This document shows positions 1 to 10,269 of a DNA stretch of 64,000 nucleotides, piece after piece. A program made the translations under genes and the position numbers. The DNA comes from Cristatella mucedo (lineage: Eukaryota; Bryozoa; Phylactolaemata; Cristatellidae). Below the pieces are notes generated by a model. That model was not told the DNA's origin. It saw only the letters and a list, made by a program, of their open reading frames with translations, and searched no databases. The stretch's first letter is position 1. Every line of letters starts with the position of its first letter. The DNA is taken from positions 221,501 through 285,500 of the forward strand of contig WPIO01000173.1 of assembly GCA_009760855.2 (NCBI GenBank), in the 5' to 3' direction.

Positions 1-358
1 CGTTGTCTCTGCTGGCTCGGCCTTTGTCTCCTAAAAAACCTTTGGCAGTTGCTGCTGCTACTTCCGGTCGCTCTTGTGTTGCCTCATCAGTCCGACCAGG
101 ATTTAGCAAATCCGAAAGCAGCAGCAGCTCTTCATCGAACTCCATCTCCAGCCGCTTCTGTGCTGTCGCCACCACTTTCCTGGCACTCGGCACGTCCAAC
201 CACTGAAGCCTCTCCTCATCCTCAGGGCTCACAAACACCTTGACAAGTGTTGCACGCAGCTTGGCGTAGTCCTCTTGCACCGAGTCAGGAAGGGTTAAGC
301 AAAGGTTAATGCAGTGCCTGCCATTACCACAAATATGTACTTGTGCCACAAAGATGGA
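1..358 (-). pseudogene. Partial open frame at window edge, possibly Gag-like
   Basis: On the minus strand one frame is open from about 358 to the window edge (about 118 codons). It is rich in GC-ending codons, unlike the AT-rich sequence beside it. It contains a segment LPDSVQEDYAKLRATLVKVF followed by acidic helical sequence (EFDEELLLLSDLLNPG). The first segment resembles the region of LTR-retrotransposon Gag proteins where an acidic linker precedes a helical ALxxxF motif, but no zinc knuckle is in view because the frame runs off the edge. It could also be an exon of an unrelated cellular gene on the minus strand. Coding character is moderately supported; the Gag idea is an inference. Confidence 0.35.
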
Positions 359-464
359 TCAAAACCTTTTTCTTTTTTTGTATGGAAATCATGAGACCAG
401 TTGCCTGAGAAGTTCCGCAAGGACCCATCCTCAGTCACTTTATCTTCTAAATTCGTACTTAACC

Positions 465-880
465 TAAGGGAAAATATTCAAGGCATTCAGAATCGGCTGT
501 CAGTTTCAATCTGACGATGGCCAACTGTATCTGTCATATAAAAAATCAGAATGTACTTCAGAAACGGACAAACTGAATGCTTGCCCTGCAGTCATTCAAT
601 TCTGGACGTCGTAAATTTTAGTTCGACTAAACGGTGATAGAACAGAGCTGCGGCTCATAGCACACCCCAAACACAAGGCTGTACAAGAAGAATCTGCTGT
701 GATAATAGGCGATGCTGTTGTATGACTCACCCGGTGCTCGCATTTAGTCTGCATCCTGGACAGGTGCCTACATTTTAAAAACTTCCATGAGAAGAATGCT
801 TGGGCAGCTCGTCCGAACCCTATCCAAGAACAGGAACCGTCTTGAAGGTGGCTGGGCAGAAATTGAACTACCTTCACTTG
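465..880 (+). mobile_element. LINE B fragment, decayed RT region
   Basis: Matches the RT palm-to-thumb part of LINE B by eye: a degraded counterpart of the TQLYLSFKPSES stretch, then the ENFLKLN...TELLLIGHPK region, with frameshifts and stops. An old fragment without either end. Confidence 0.6.
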
Positions 881-960
881 ATGGCTTCTTAGATAGCGGA
901 TGAAGCAGCGGCTGTGGGTCCCAGCAGATGGCTTAGGTGCTCGGTCTCCACGAGCCAGGT

Positions 961-1540
961 GTTGCGTTTGAATAATGCATTGGATTTTTCTTTAATGCCT
1001 TAAGAAAAAAAATATTGCCGTCAAAGCTTATTTGCCACATTATGAATGATGTTTGCAAATCAATTTGCCTTTTTCAATACAACTATAATTATAGCTGTAA
1101 ATATGGCTTGAAAAACTCTTTAAGCAGGAATGTGAAGGTCATCTAATAAAAAAATAATCACCATGTGAAAGCTCCGTGCAACTGAATCTCAGTGTGTGAT
1201 ATGCTAGAGAGTTTTGCAATGCTGCATGAAAGCCTTAGAAGGTTCAGATAGGCAGAGTGTTACCAAGAGAACCCACCTCAGTCCGAAAATAGAAATGATT
1301 GGCGAAGTTAAATGAGGATAGCAGTCGATGATGACAGTAATAATAAAGTAGTAGCTCTCGAGATTTTGTGAAGGCCAAGCCACAGTTGGCTGCAGGGCAA
1401 TTTATTGCATAAGAGTTGTTGAAATGGGTTTCATGTCCAGGACCTGCCAAGAAAAAGTTTCGTCGTCTTAAAGTACACGAATCCATGAGCTAATTTATTC
1501 TCCGTAGATTAACTAATGGCAAACCAATTCGGAATCTGCT
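961..1540. other. No gene recognised
   Basis: AT-rich sequence with short unsupported open frames only. Just before it, 905-970 has a weak resemblance to the A-box head of SINE-1, too poor to annotate. Confidence 0.3.
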
Positions 1541-1544
1541 ACGG

Positions 1545-1785
1545 CAGTTTAGCAACGTACTAGAAGCCAAGCCAGGGCAGGCCTTGTCGGTCAGCCTTAG
1601 AACTTTACTCTGTAATAGTTCATCATCCCACAGCCCTAGTGGCTCAAACAGCTGAGGAGAAACAAAATATTGAATCTCGGGGATTCTTCCACGAGGCTTG
1701 CAGGCATACCCGTCACCGGCAACAGTTTTGCTGCGGCGTCTAGTAGCCCAGCCGCAATAGAACTCCAGAAATCATGGCCTAATAA
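1545..1785 (-). mobile_element. LINE B fragment, C-terminal region
   Basis: The minus strand matches the post-RT part of LINE B (compare 44900-45080): the block with CAGGCCTTG and GTCAGCCTTAGAACTTTACT is recognisable. Badly decayed. Confidence 0.5.
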
Positions 1786-2301
1786 TATTAATAATAATAA
1801 TAATAACAATTATTATTAATATAGAATTGATAAAGGGCCCTCAGAAACATCATTCTCATTCTTGTTGCTTTATATTTGCTGCACAGAAAAGGCTATCGGA
1901 TGGTGAGTGTATCGTTATTGATAACTAACATGAATAACATGGTTAGGGGTGACATGGGTAGGGTCAGCATGCAAATGTCGTTAATGGCAGTATGCAATGT
2001 CAGCTCACTTAAAGACATAAACGACGAATCACAGGTACTCACTAAACGCTTTCACGACATTGTGCGTTTTTAAATTCTTTTTAAATGTGGTCAGGTCGGG
2101 GGACTTCGTGAAGCAGGTCGTGAGTCAAGGGAGACAAGCTCGACGCTTTGGAAGCATACAAAATGAATGAGTGGTCTTCAAAGTATTTACAGTTTGTACG
2201 AGGCACAGGTAAACAGTTAGCTTCTGAAAAGCCGATGGTTTAATGCTACTCCTTGTTGGGAGTAGATCTGATAGACAGGTGGGAGCCAAAGAATGAAGGG
2301 G
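1786..2301 (-). mobile_element. LINE A 3' end, old copy
   Basis: Begins with an (AAT)n run, the reverse complement of the LINE A tail, then a degenerate 3' hairpin and the 3' UTR with the characteristic ACATGGTTAGGGGTGACATG block, ending in a decayed C-terminal coding part. It abuts another LINE A copy in the same orientation. Confidence 0.75.
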
Positions 2302-3060
2302 TGTAATAATAATAGTAATAATAATGGACTTGATAAAGCGCCCTCAGAGAACCTAATCTCTTTCTAGGCGCTTTAAATTTGCTGCAAAGTGAAATACAAT
2401 TGAATGGTAAGTAAAATCATGCTTGAAAAACAAACAAAATAAATAACATGGTTAGAGGTGACATGCACAGGGTCAACATGCAAATGTGGTTAGTGGTAGC
2501 ATGCACAGTGTCACCATGCATAAGCACGTGAAGGACCAATCATAGGGACCCACTAAATGCTGTCCTAAATAGGTGTGTTTTTAAGTTCCTTTTAAATGTG
2601 GTCAGGTCAGGGGATGTTCTGACGCAGGTCGGGAGGGAGTAAGAGAAAGCAACACAACCTTGAAGTCGATCCGTTGCTTTACTGGTCGCCAATGCAGGTC
2701 GGCGAGAAGTGGTGCGATGTGTCAACTGTGACGCTCATGGCAGACAAGCCTAGCTGCAGAGTTTTTCACCATCTGTAAGTGCCTGATCGCTCATGCCGGT
2801 AGGCCAGCAAGCCGTGAGTTACGGAAGTGAAGATGGGAGGTCGTAGATGCAAATGGACTAACTTAGACGTGGTATCCCTATCTAAACAAGCCCGAATTTT
2901 AGCTGTATTACATAGCTGAAAAAGGGCAGACTTGATTGCCGAGCTGCTCTGTGGTCGTCTAACAAAAGGTAATTTTGAACACGGCACCCACATTTCGTAG
3001 TGATTCAACAAGAGATCCCTCTCTAAAGTAACCTGGGAATCGCAAAACCTCAAGAACCTT
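2302..3060 (-). mobile_element. LINE A 3' part with internal deletion
   Basis: Starts with an (AAT)n tail and the intact hairpin arms GCGCCCTCAGAGAA / TCTTTCTAGGCGC, followed by 3' UTR, C-terminal coding sequence and part of the thumb region. A deletion near 2640 joins the SLPTCVRTSPDL region directly to the RLADLHW region. Confidence 0.8.
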
Positions 3061-3409
3061 GACATAGATGTTGTCCGTGCCAGAATCTCTGCTTAGCCTC
3101 TGCTGCTCAGTCCTCCCTCCGATCTGTCATTATTGGTAGATAACTACAGCACGAGACTAACCGGCAAGCTCGACCAGTTTTCACCTATGACTAAGTTTAC
3201 TGTGAGCCCTCGCCCAGTCGGCCCTACGGTTTACCACAGACATTATAGTAGCCAGGTCTACGAAGCGAAAGCTTGTAAAAACATGCGAAAGATTAGGAAT
3301 GACGGTTCATCAGATCGCCTCGGCAGATGAAGACTACTGTAAGTCGTACCAATCAATCCTAGTAAAAGCCAAGTCTTGCTTCCATAAAAATTGCAGACTC
3401 ACTCACTTG

Positions 3410-3780
3410 CATTTAGCTCGTATGCTCCCACAGCCTGGAACTCCCTCCCGACCTGCATCAGAACATCCCCTGACCTGACCACATTTAAAAGAAACTTAAA
3501 AACATACCTATTTAGGACAGCATTTAGTGGGTCCCTGTGATTCGTCCTCGATGTGCTTATGCGTGCTGACACTGTTCATGCTGCCACTAACCACATTTGC
3601 ATGCTGACCCAGTGCATGTAACCCCTAACCATGTTATTCATTTTGTTTGTTTTTCAAGCATGATTTTACTTACTATTCTATTGCGTATCACTTTGCAGCA
3701 AATATAAAGCGCCTAGAAAGAGATTAAGTTCTCTGAGGGCGCTTTATCAAGTGCAATATTATTATTATTATATTATTACT
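3410..3780 (+). mobile_element. LINE A 3' end, young-looking copy
   Basis: Nearly identical by eye to 40318-40673, from the SSYAPTAWNSLPTCIRTSPD coding region through the TGA stop, 3' UTR, hairpin and an ATT tail. The high similarity suggests a recent insertion or gene conversion. Confidence 0.85.
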
Positions 3781-3804
3781 TTCAGCTACATCACATTTCT
3801 TATA

Positions 3805-4546
3805 ATCGGGCTTGTTAAGATAAGGATAACACGTTAAGTGAGTCCATACATTCGTGACATTCCGTCTTGACTTCTGTAACTAACTAACTACTGGCCTACC
3901 GGCATGTGCGATTAGGCGATTACGGCTGGTGCAAAACTCTGCCGCTAGGTTTGTCTATCTTGGGCGTTGCAATTGCCTTATCACAACACTTCTCGCCGAC
4001 CTGTGCTGACTACCAGTGAAGCAAGAGACAGCCTTAGGTTTTGTTGCTCACTGTTAGTTCACTTTATTCTTCGGCTACAGCCTATTTCTCAGGTCTGCTC
4101 CCCAATCACGTGAAGCATAGTACCACTAGCTTTTCGGAATACAATAGTTTACCAGTACCTCGTACTTACCTAAAATACTTTAGAGACCGACCGTGCTTTC
4201 AGCTCGTATGCTCCCAATACCTGAAACTCACTCCCGAATTTTGTAAGATCGTCGCTTGACTTGACCACATTAAAAAATAACTTGAAAACGCACCTATTTA
4301 GGACAGCATTTAGTGGGCCACTGTGATTCGTCCTCTATGAAATTACGGGTGCTGACGCTGTGCATGATTCCACTAACCACATTCGCATGCTGAGCCTGAG
4401 CATTTCATCCCTAACTAGGTTTGCCATGTCGTTTATCAAGCACGATGTTACTCACCATTTAATTGCGTTTCCTATTGTCGCAAATGTAAAGCGCCTAGAA
4501 AGATATTTAGTTCTTAGAGAGCACTTAGTCAAGTGAGTTGTTATTA
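3805..4546 (+). mobile_element. LINE A 3' part, old copy
   Basis: Starts in the region coding IRACLDKDTTSKLVH and runs to an (AAT)-rich tail. Several substitutions and short deletions break the frame. Confidence 0.75.
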
Positions 4547-4745
4547 ATAATAATAATAATATTAATAATATTGCACTTGATAAAGCGCCCTCAGAGAACT
4601 TAATCTCTTTCTAGGCGCTTTACATTTGCTTATTATTATTGCTATGGTGGCAGAGCCGAATTGAGCGTTAGCCTTTTTAATTTTCGAATCACACTTGGTT
4701 TGCCCATAGCTAGGAAGTTAGTTTCATCATCATTCAATTTAGAGA
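4547..4745 (-). mobile_element. LINE A with large internal deletion
   Basis: Tail, hairpin and about 20 bases of 3' UTR are fused directly to the RT region matching LLVMGKPSVIQKLERLT on the minus strand. It is head-to-tail with the + copy just before it, so the two tails meet. Confidence 0.7.
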
Positions 4746-4894
4746 CCGTGACCTTACGTTAGATGTCCATAAGCTATGGAAATAGTTTCAGACTCGCGTT
4801 TGACGTCTTCTGGCTTGACGACATTGTAAAAGAAGCTTATGAAGCACTGTATGTAACGGGATTTGGTGGATCTTTTTCATCCGTCTTGAGTTCG

Positions 4895-5820
4895 CTGTTA
4901 CCTAATTTCACTGTGCCTACTTTCACAGTGCCTAGTTCCATTGTACCTGCTTTCGCTGTGCCTACCCTCACTGTGCCTACTTTCACTGTGCCTAATTTCA
5001 CAGTGCCTAGTTCCATTGTACCTGCTTTCGCTGTGCCTACCCTCACTGTGCCTACTTTCACTGTGCCTAATTTAACCGTGCCTACTTTCACTGTGCCCAC
5101 TTTCACTGTGCATACTTTCAGTGTGCCTACTTTCAATGTGCCTACTTTCACTGTGCCCACTTTCACTGTGGCTACTTTCACTGTGCCCACTTTCACTGAA
5201 CCCACTTTCACTGAACCCACTTTCACTGTGCCCACTTTCACTGTGCATACTTTCACTGTGCCCACTTTCACTGTGCATACTTTCACTGTGCCCACTTTCA
5301 CTGTGCCCACTTTCACTATGGCCACTTTTACTGTGCAAACTTTCACCGTGCCTACTTTCACTGTGCCCACTTTCACTGTGGCTACTTTCACTGTTCCCAC
5401 TTTCACTGAACCCACTTTTACTGTGCCCACTTTCACTGTGCGTACATTCACTGTGCCCACTTTCACTGTGGCCACTTTTACTGTGCCCACTTTCACTGTG
5501 CCTACTTTCTGTGTGCCTTCTTTAACTGTGCCCACTTTTTCCGTGACTGCTTTCACTGTGCCCACTTTCACCGAGCGTACTTTCACTGTGCCCACTTCCA
5601 CTGTGCCCATTTTCACTGTGGCCACTTTCACTATGCCTCCTTTCACTGTGCCCACTTTTGCTGTGACCACTTTCACTGTGCACACTTTAACAGTGCCTAC
5701 TTTTACTGTGCCTACTTTCACCATGCCCACTTGCACTGTGCCTACTTTCACCATGCCCACTTGCACTGTGCCTACTTTCACTGTGCCCACTTTCACTGTG
5801 CCTACTTTCACCGTACCTGC
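4895..5820. repeat. 15-bp minisatellite, about 61 copies
   Basis: Tandem array of a 15-base unit close to TTTCACTGTGCCTAC. Because 15 is a multiple of three and the unit has no stop codon in several frames on either strand, long open frames arise automatically: a 377-residue frame (4763-5896, + strand, pentapeptide VPTFT) and a 324-residue frame on the - strand (pentapeptide KVGTV). A 75-base higher-order unit is repeated near 4918-5067 and a 30-base one near 5716-5775. Nothing else supports a protein: the 5' and 3' ends of the frames match no known domain and the array sits between LINE fragments. Confidence 0.95.
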
Positions 5821-5944
5821 TTCTTTCGGACGATCAATCGGTAATGCTTTTTATTCCGCATCTGTAAATCGCCCACAAAGAGATGCATTTCATTGAGGAT
5901 GGTATATACGGGTATTTTTATTATAATTATTAATGCTGCTGTTT

Positions 5945-6170
5945 TCAAAAACCCGTTTGACCAACCCGAAGTTCTCTAGACAGTCCTGAAATTAGCCAAC
6001 TTTTCTGCTGCTAGGATGGTCACCGTCATCTTTGAAGTCTTTTTCGATATGTAACGACTTGTCACACATAAATATTTTCGTGAGGCTCTCCGAAAACACC
6101 TATAGAATAGCTTTAAAAACCGGAGTGAGAGGAATAGTGCATTTTGTAAGTCTTTATAGCAAGGAGCAGC
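5945..6170 (-). mobile_element. LINE B endonuclease-region fragment
   Basis: Matches 46994-47170, the part of LINE B coding the end of the endonuclease domain. The minus strand shows the same order of motifs, including the block around GTCACACATAAATATTTT. Decayed. Confidence 0.6.
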
Positions 6171-6299
6171 GTACCAATGGCACACAGCTTGCTAGCTGTC
6201 ATGCAAGCAGCCAGTTATCTAGGTCTGTTTGGCGCGGACATGAACACAATTCCATCAGTTCTGAATGATTTCAGCAGATTTAAAAAAGTCTTTGAATAG

Positions 6300-6435
6300 T
6301 TACAGAAGATCCTCAAATAATATCACCACGGCTAGCAACCGCAATTAAGGGTCGTCAACAGCCGGATTTAAACTTGCAACTTTGAGACTAATGTCGTGAA
6401 GAGCAACCGCCTTACTTAGAAATTGAGCCTCAATT
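6300..6435 (-). mobile_element. SINE-2, diverged copy
   Basis: Aligns with the copy at 18081-18265. The block GTCGTGAAGAGCAACCGCC, covering the region between the B and A boxes, is conserved, while the B-box itself is damaged. Confidence 0.5.
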
Positions 6436-6990
6436 CGTGTTCTCATCAAGTACTATACAGTTCTACTCTTGGTTATGCATATGATCGACTTACTGGAATC
6501 TACTGCAAGATCCATATTACCAAAAGAGGCGAAGTTCACGTCTCCTGACACCAAGTGCTGCTAGCATTTCTTCCCGTTGCAGAATCCTTATTTGTAAATC
6601 AAATACGGAAACCGATAGAGCCAAGACCTGCTTAAAGCCTATAGCCAATCGAGAATACATACCTACCAGCCAGAAGAGCCTGCAAGTGCATTTATACAGA
6701 GCCAAAGAAAACAATTTACTCTTCAAGTAAATTTGTAAGGATAGAATGTGATTGCAGTCAAACATCTAGGCATATACTTTGTGTTTTTACCTTTAGAAAG
6801 GGCATGAGTCTAATGACTCATGTCACAATGAGATGCATCTACGGCTCCAAAGATGAGTCATCCACTCATCGCTCTGTCATACACTCTTCTTCGCACACTC
6901 AATTGTTCGCGATATTCTGTTTGTGAAATTACGAAAACTTCACCGAGGAGCTGACGAATGAGTAACTCTAGCCAAAGATTACTCTACACA
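6436..6990. other. No gene recognised
   Basis: No LINE or SINE signature is clear and no open frame resembles a protein. A few bases near 6990-7008 match LINE B by eye but are too short to call. Confidence 0.3.
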
Positions 6991-7009
6991 GGTCAGCCTT
7001 AGAACATTT

Positions 7010-7840
7010 TAATAATAGTGATAATAATACACTTGATAAAGCCCTCTCAGAGAGCCGAATCGCTCTCTAGGCGCTTTACATTTGCTGCAAAGGGAGACGC
7101 AATTGAATGATGAGCAATATCATGCTTAATGAACAACGTGAGTAACATGGTTAGTGGTGACATGCACAGGGTCAGCATGCACATATGGTTAGAGGCAGCA
7201 TGCACAGTGTCAGCACCCATAAGCACATGAAGGACGAACCACAAGGTCCTACTAAATGCTGTCCTAAATGGATGTGTTTTTAAGTTCTTTTTTATGTAGT
7301 CTGGTCAGGGGATGTTGTGAAGCAGGTCGAGAGGGAGTTCCCGGCTTTGGGAGCATACGAGCTAAATGCACGGTCCGTCTCTAAAGACTTTTAGGTTAGT
7401 ACGAGGTATTGGTAAACTATTGTATTCCGTAAAGCGGGTGGTACGACGCTTGGCATGTTTGGGGAGTAGATCTGAGAGATAGCCTGGAGCCAAAGAACGA
7501 AGTGACCTAAAAGTGAGCAACAAAACCTTGAAGTCAAACCCTCGCTTGACTGGTGGTCAGTGCAGGTCGGCGAGAAGTGGTGTGATAAAGCAATTCCAAC
7601 ACTTTGCCCTATCACACCTAATGTTATGAAGCTGAAAGTGGGCAGATTTGACTGAGGAGCTGATGTGGTCATCTAACGGGAGGTCACTTTTAAACTTGAC
7701 ATGTAGATTTCTCGCTGATTTAACAGGAGAAATGCTGGCAGCAATTCAGCAGTAACTGGTGATATGCTGGAATAGTCAATTTTGAAAGTCCAAACTTTGA
7801 AGCGACAAATTGTGGGCCCTTTTACTAGCAGCTGAATAGA
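7010..7840 (-). mobile_element. LINE A 3' part
   Basis: (AAT)-rich tail, hairpin, 3' UTR, C-terminal coding region and thumb region on the minus strand, ending near the sequence matching VESARNLGV and the SISLDD part. About 800 bases, decayed, 5' truncated. Confidence 0.8.
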
Positions 7841-8050
7841 AGCTGGTTTGGTCCAGAGGTGATGGTGCTCGCCTCTACTAATGTCAGGCTGAGGTCATGG
7901 GCTCGAGCTACGAGGCATATGTGAAGTGCCTAAATAGAGATCAAGTTCTCTTGGGGCGATATACAAATGAATTAAATATAATATAATAATATTATATCAT
8001 AATATCTAATAATATCATAATAATACAATTTAATATTATATATTATTAAT
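7841..8050 (+). mobile_element. SINE-1 copy
   Basis: tRNA-like head (GGTTTGGTCCAGAGGTGATG, A-box region; damaged B-box GGGCTCGAGCT), then the LINE A-like tail AAATAGAGATCAAGTTCTCT and a long AT-rich end. Confidence 0.75.
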
Positions 8051-9226
8051 GTAAAATTGCTCACACAGGCACTGCAGCTAAACTTTTCGGGCACAACTCA
8101 TTTAACTTTAAAAACTCACTGGACTAGGAAGAGTACTAAATGATTCATGTGTGAATCAACACTACTGCTTACTTTGCATGATGCTTCATCCTAATCACAT
8201 TTTTTTCAGTCGCGCCTAAAGATTTGGGTAAGAAAAGTCAAATGTAGTAGCAAGTAGGATGGAAATCATGTGAAACAATTCCAACAAAGTAGGTCACGAG
8301 TAAACAACTCGAGGTTGATCGAATCAGAATGATTGAAAAACGTACCCCTAAGTTTAATCAAGTATCGACATTAGTCGGTTTTAAAAGTTCCATTATATTT
8401 AAAATCTATTTCAGACCTTCGATTATGTCTTTGCTAGTTTTCCTGAATTTATGTGAGTACACTTGCCAGAGTATGTCATATATCGAAAAGGCAACTTTCG
8501 CAGAGCACTGTTTTCACATCGATTTGAATGCGAAGGCGTCAAGTGAATTATTATGAATTCGGGTATATTTTGGTTGATCTTTACGGGCGACTGAGATCTA
8601 TTGCAGTGCAATTTGTCAGAACACGAGCTCGTAACGTTTGTACTTTTGAATATTTATTATATTTAATTGTCGAATGCAAAGTTAGTTGATGCGTTATGCA
8701 GCCGAGTTTTGGTGTGTTGAAGTAACTCAAAAGTATGCTTTGGTTTAGTACGGCAAACTTGAGTGATGCCAAGTATTTGCAGCTTCTTTGCTCGCGAGTC
8801 TTCTAGCAATTGGTCTTAAAATATGACGAGTACATTAAAACAGTGGTATCGTTAAATATTTCAGCTTCGATTAATCAATGTATGGGGACAGGGCAGACAA
8901 TTGTCTATGCAGATTTCACAGCTGATATGTTGGGAGAGCCGATTGTTGGCGTTAAGATTTCAAGTTCTGAATCAGGCATGGTTTACCCTAAACTATTAAG
9001 TCAATTTCATCATCGTTCTATTTTAAAAAGTTTTACACCCTCCGTGGATGTTTAAGTCTTCAAAACAGCCGGAGAGGGATTCGGAAGACTTTTGAATTGC
9101 TCGTGGGCTTGAATGGATGAAAGCTACGATAACAGTGAATAGATTATAAATAGTGAAATTGCACCTGAGCTGTAATATTTTGATCGTGAAAGATTCCTGA
9201 TTTGTATGAATATTTTTATCCCAAAG
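8051..9226. other. Unassigned AT-rich stretch
   Basis: No repeat family or domain recognised. An 81-codon frame at 8810-9055 has no recognisable motif. The stretch lies just upstream of a coiled-coil exon and may be intron of gene 1. Confidence 0.3.
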
Positions 9227-9343
9227 AGCAACTGGCCTGCCGAATAAAAGAGCTTGAAAAAGCGTTGAAGAAACAGGGAGGCGAGAAGGAGCAGCTGGAA
9301 AAGCATCTGGATGAAAAAGAGAAGCTTTTAGATCTACTACAAG
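9227..9343 (+). CDS. Gene 1 internal exon, coiled coil
   Basis: Internal exon of a putative TRIM-type gene. It is preceded by a pyrimidine-rich tract and AG (TATTTTTATCCCAAAG) and followed by a GTTAGC donor. Its frame encodes about 38 residues of strongly charged heptad-like sequence (RIKELEKALKKQGGEKEQLE, then KHLDEKEKLLDLLQ), a coiled coil. The exon is 117 bases long and leaves the codon after base 1, the same phase as the two downstream exons. An alternative acceptor at 9190 would add an IPDLYEYFYPKE segment in phase 0. No RING-B-box exon was seen between 1 and 9226, so the 5' part of the gene is either upstream of the window or unrecognised. Linkage to the later exons is inferred from phase and order. 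Confidence 0.55.
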
Positions 9344-9640
9344 GTTAGCTCACTGTTTGTGGCTTTTTTTAAGCATCCGATGGCTACTTGTGCTTGAGTT
9401 GTGTCTCGGCAGCTGACCGATTCCTCACATCGCTTGGTCAGTTGAAGTTGATTGTTGCACGAGTGCTCACGAACTCTACTTGCTATGATGCATCTATTTT
9501 TCAATGCTTCTTTTTTAGTGCTCGGAAAGAGCCTAGAGACAATTCAGTTCTCCTTAGTTGATATTTGTTGATGCCGCATTACTGTGACAACTATTTATTT
9601 TCTAGTTGGACTCCCTGCAGCTATTCCACCTTCACAGAGC
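9344..9640 (+). other. Intron sequence of gene 1
   Basis: AT-rich, with no feature seen before the LINE A insertion that follows. Confidence 0.3.
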
Positions 9641-9654
9641 AGCTTGAATTCTCG

Positions 9655-9952
9655 CGAGGAACCTAAAAACACACCTATTTAGGACAGCATTTAGCGGGTC
9701 TCTGTGATTCGTCCTTGATGTGCTTATGCGTGCTGACACTGTGCATGCTGACACTAACCACATTTGCATGCTGACCCTGTGCTTGTCACCCCTAACCATA
9801 TTATTCATTTCGTTTGTTTTTTTCAAGCATGATTTTACTTACCATTCAATTGCATTTCACTTTACAGCAAATGTAAAGCGCCTAGAGAGAGATTAAGTTC
9901 TCTGAGGGCGCTTTATCAAGTGAATTATTATTATTATTATTATTAACAAAGC
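9655..9952 (+). mobile_element. LINE A 3' end
   Basis: Starts in the coding region for NLKTHLFRTAFSG, then stop, 3' UTR, hairpin and an (ATT)n tail. Fairly well preserved. Confidence 0.85.
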
Positions 9953-10269
9953 ATCATTCAGTTTGACTAGCTTGCGGATTCGACGAATTATGGCAACCCA
10001 CCTAAATCCAATTTAATTAGGCTAAAGTCGTTCAAACATTGACGTCGCTGAGCTCAAATTCCGGGCTGATATTGTAGTAAGCGATTGATTCATAACAATC
10101 CACCCATATTCATGTTACTATGAGCACCAGCACTTCTGCAAATGACCTTTAACACCAGAATCCTGTACACAGCGGTTCACTTTAGCTTCCTTTAAATCCA
10201 CAGCAAAGCTGTTACACAAAGCTCCAAAAAGTTTAGACAATCTAAGTAAGGTTAATTTAAAATGTACTC
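9953..10269. other. Unassigned spacer before satellite
   Basis: No gene seen. Its last part may already belong to the degraded satellite that follows. Confidence 0.3.

Noticed and set aside
4895-5820. CRISPR-like array
   Set aside because: Units are contiguous 15-mers with no spacers, in an animal-type genome.
4763-5896. 377-residue repetitive protein gene
   Set aside because: The frame is forced by a 15-base repeat without stops and an equally long frame exists on the other strand; no other coding signal.
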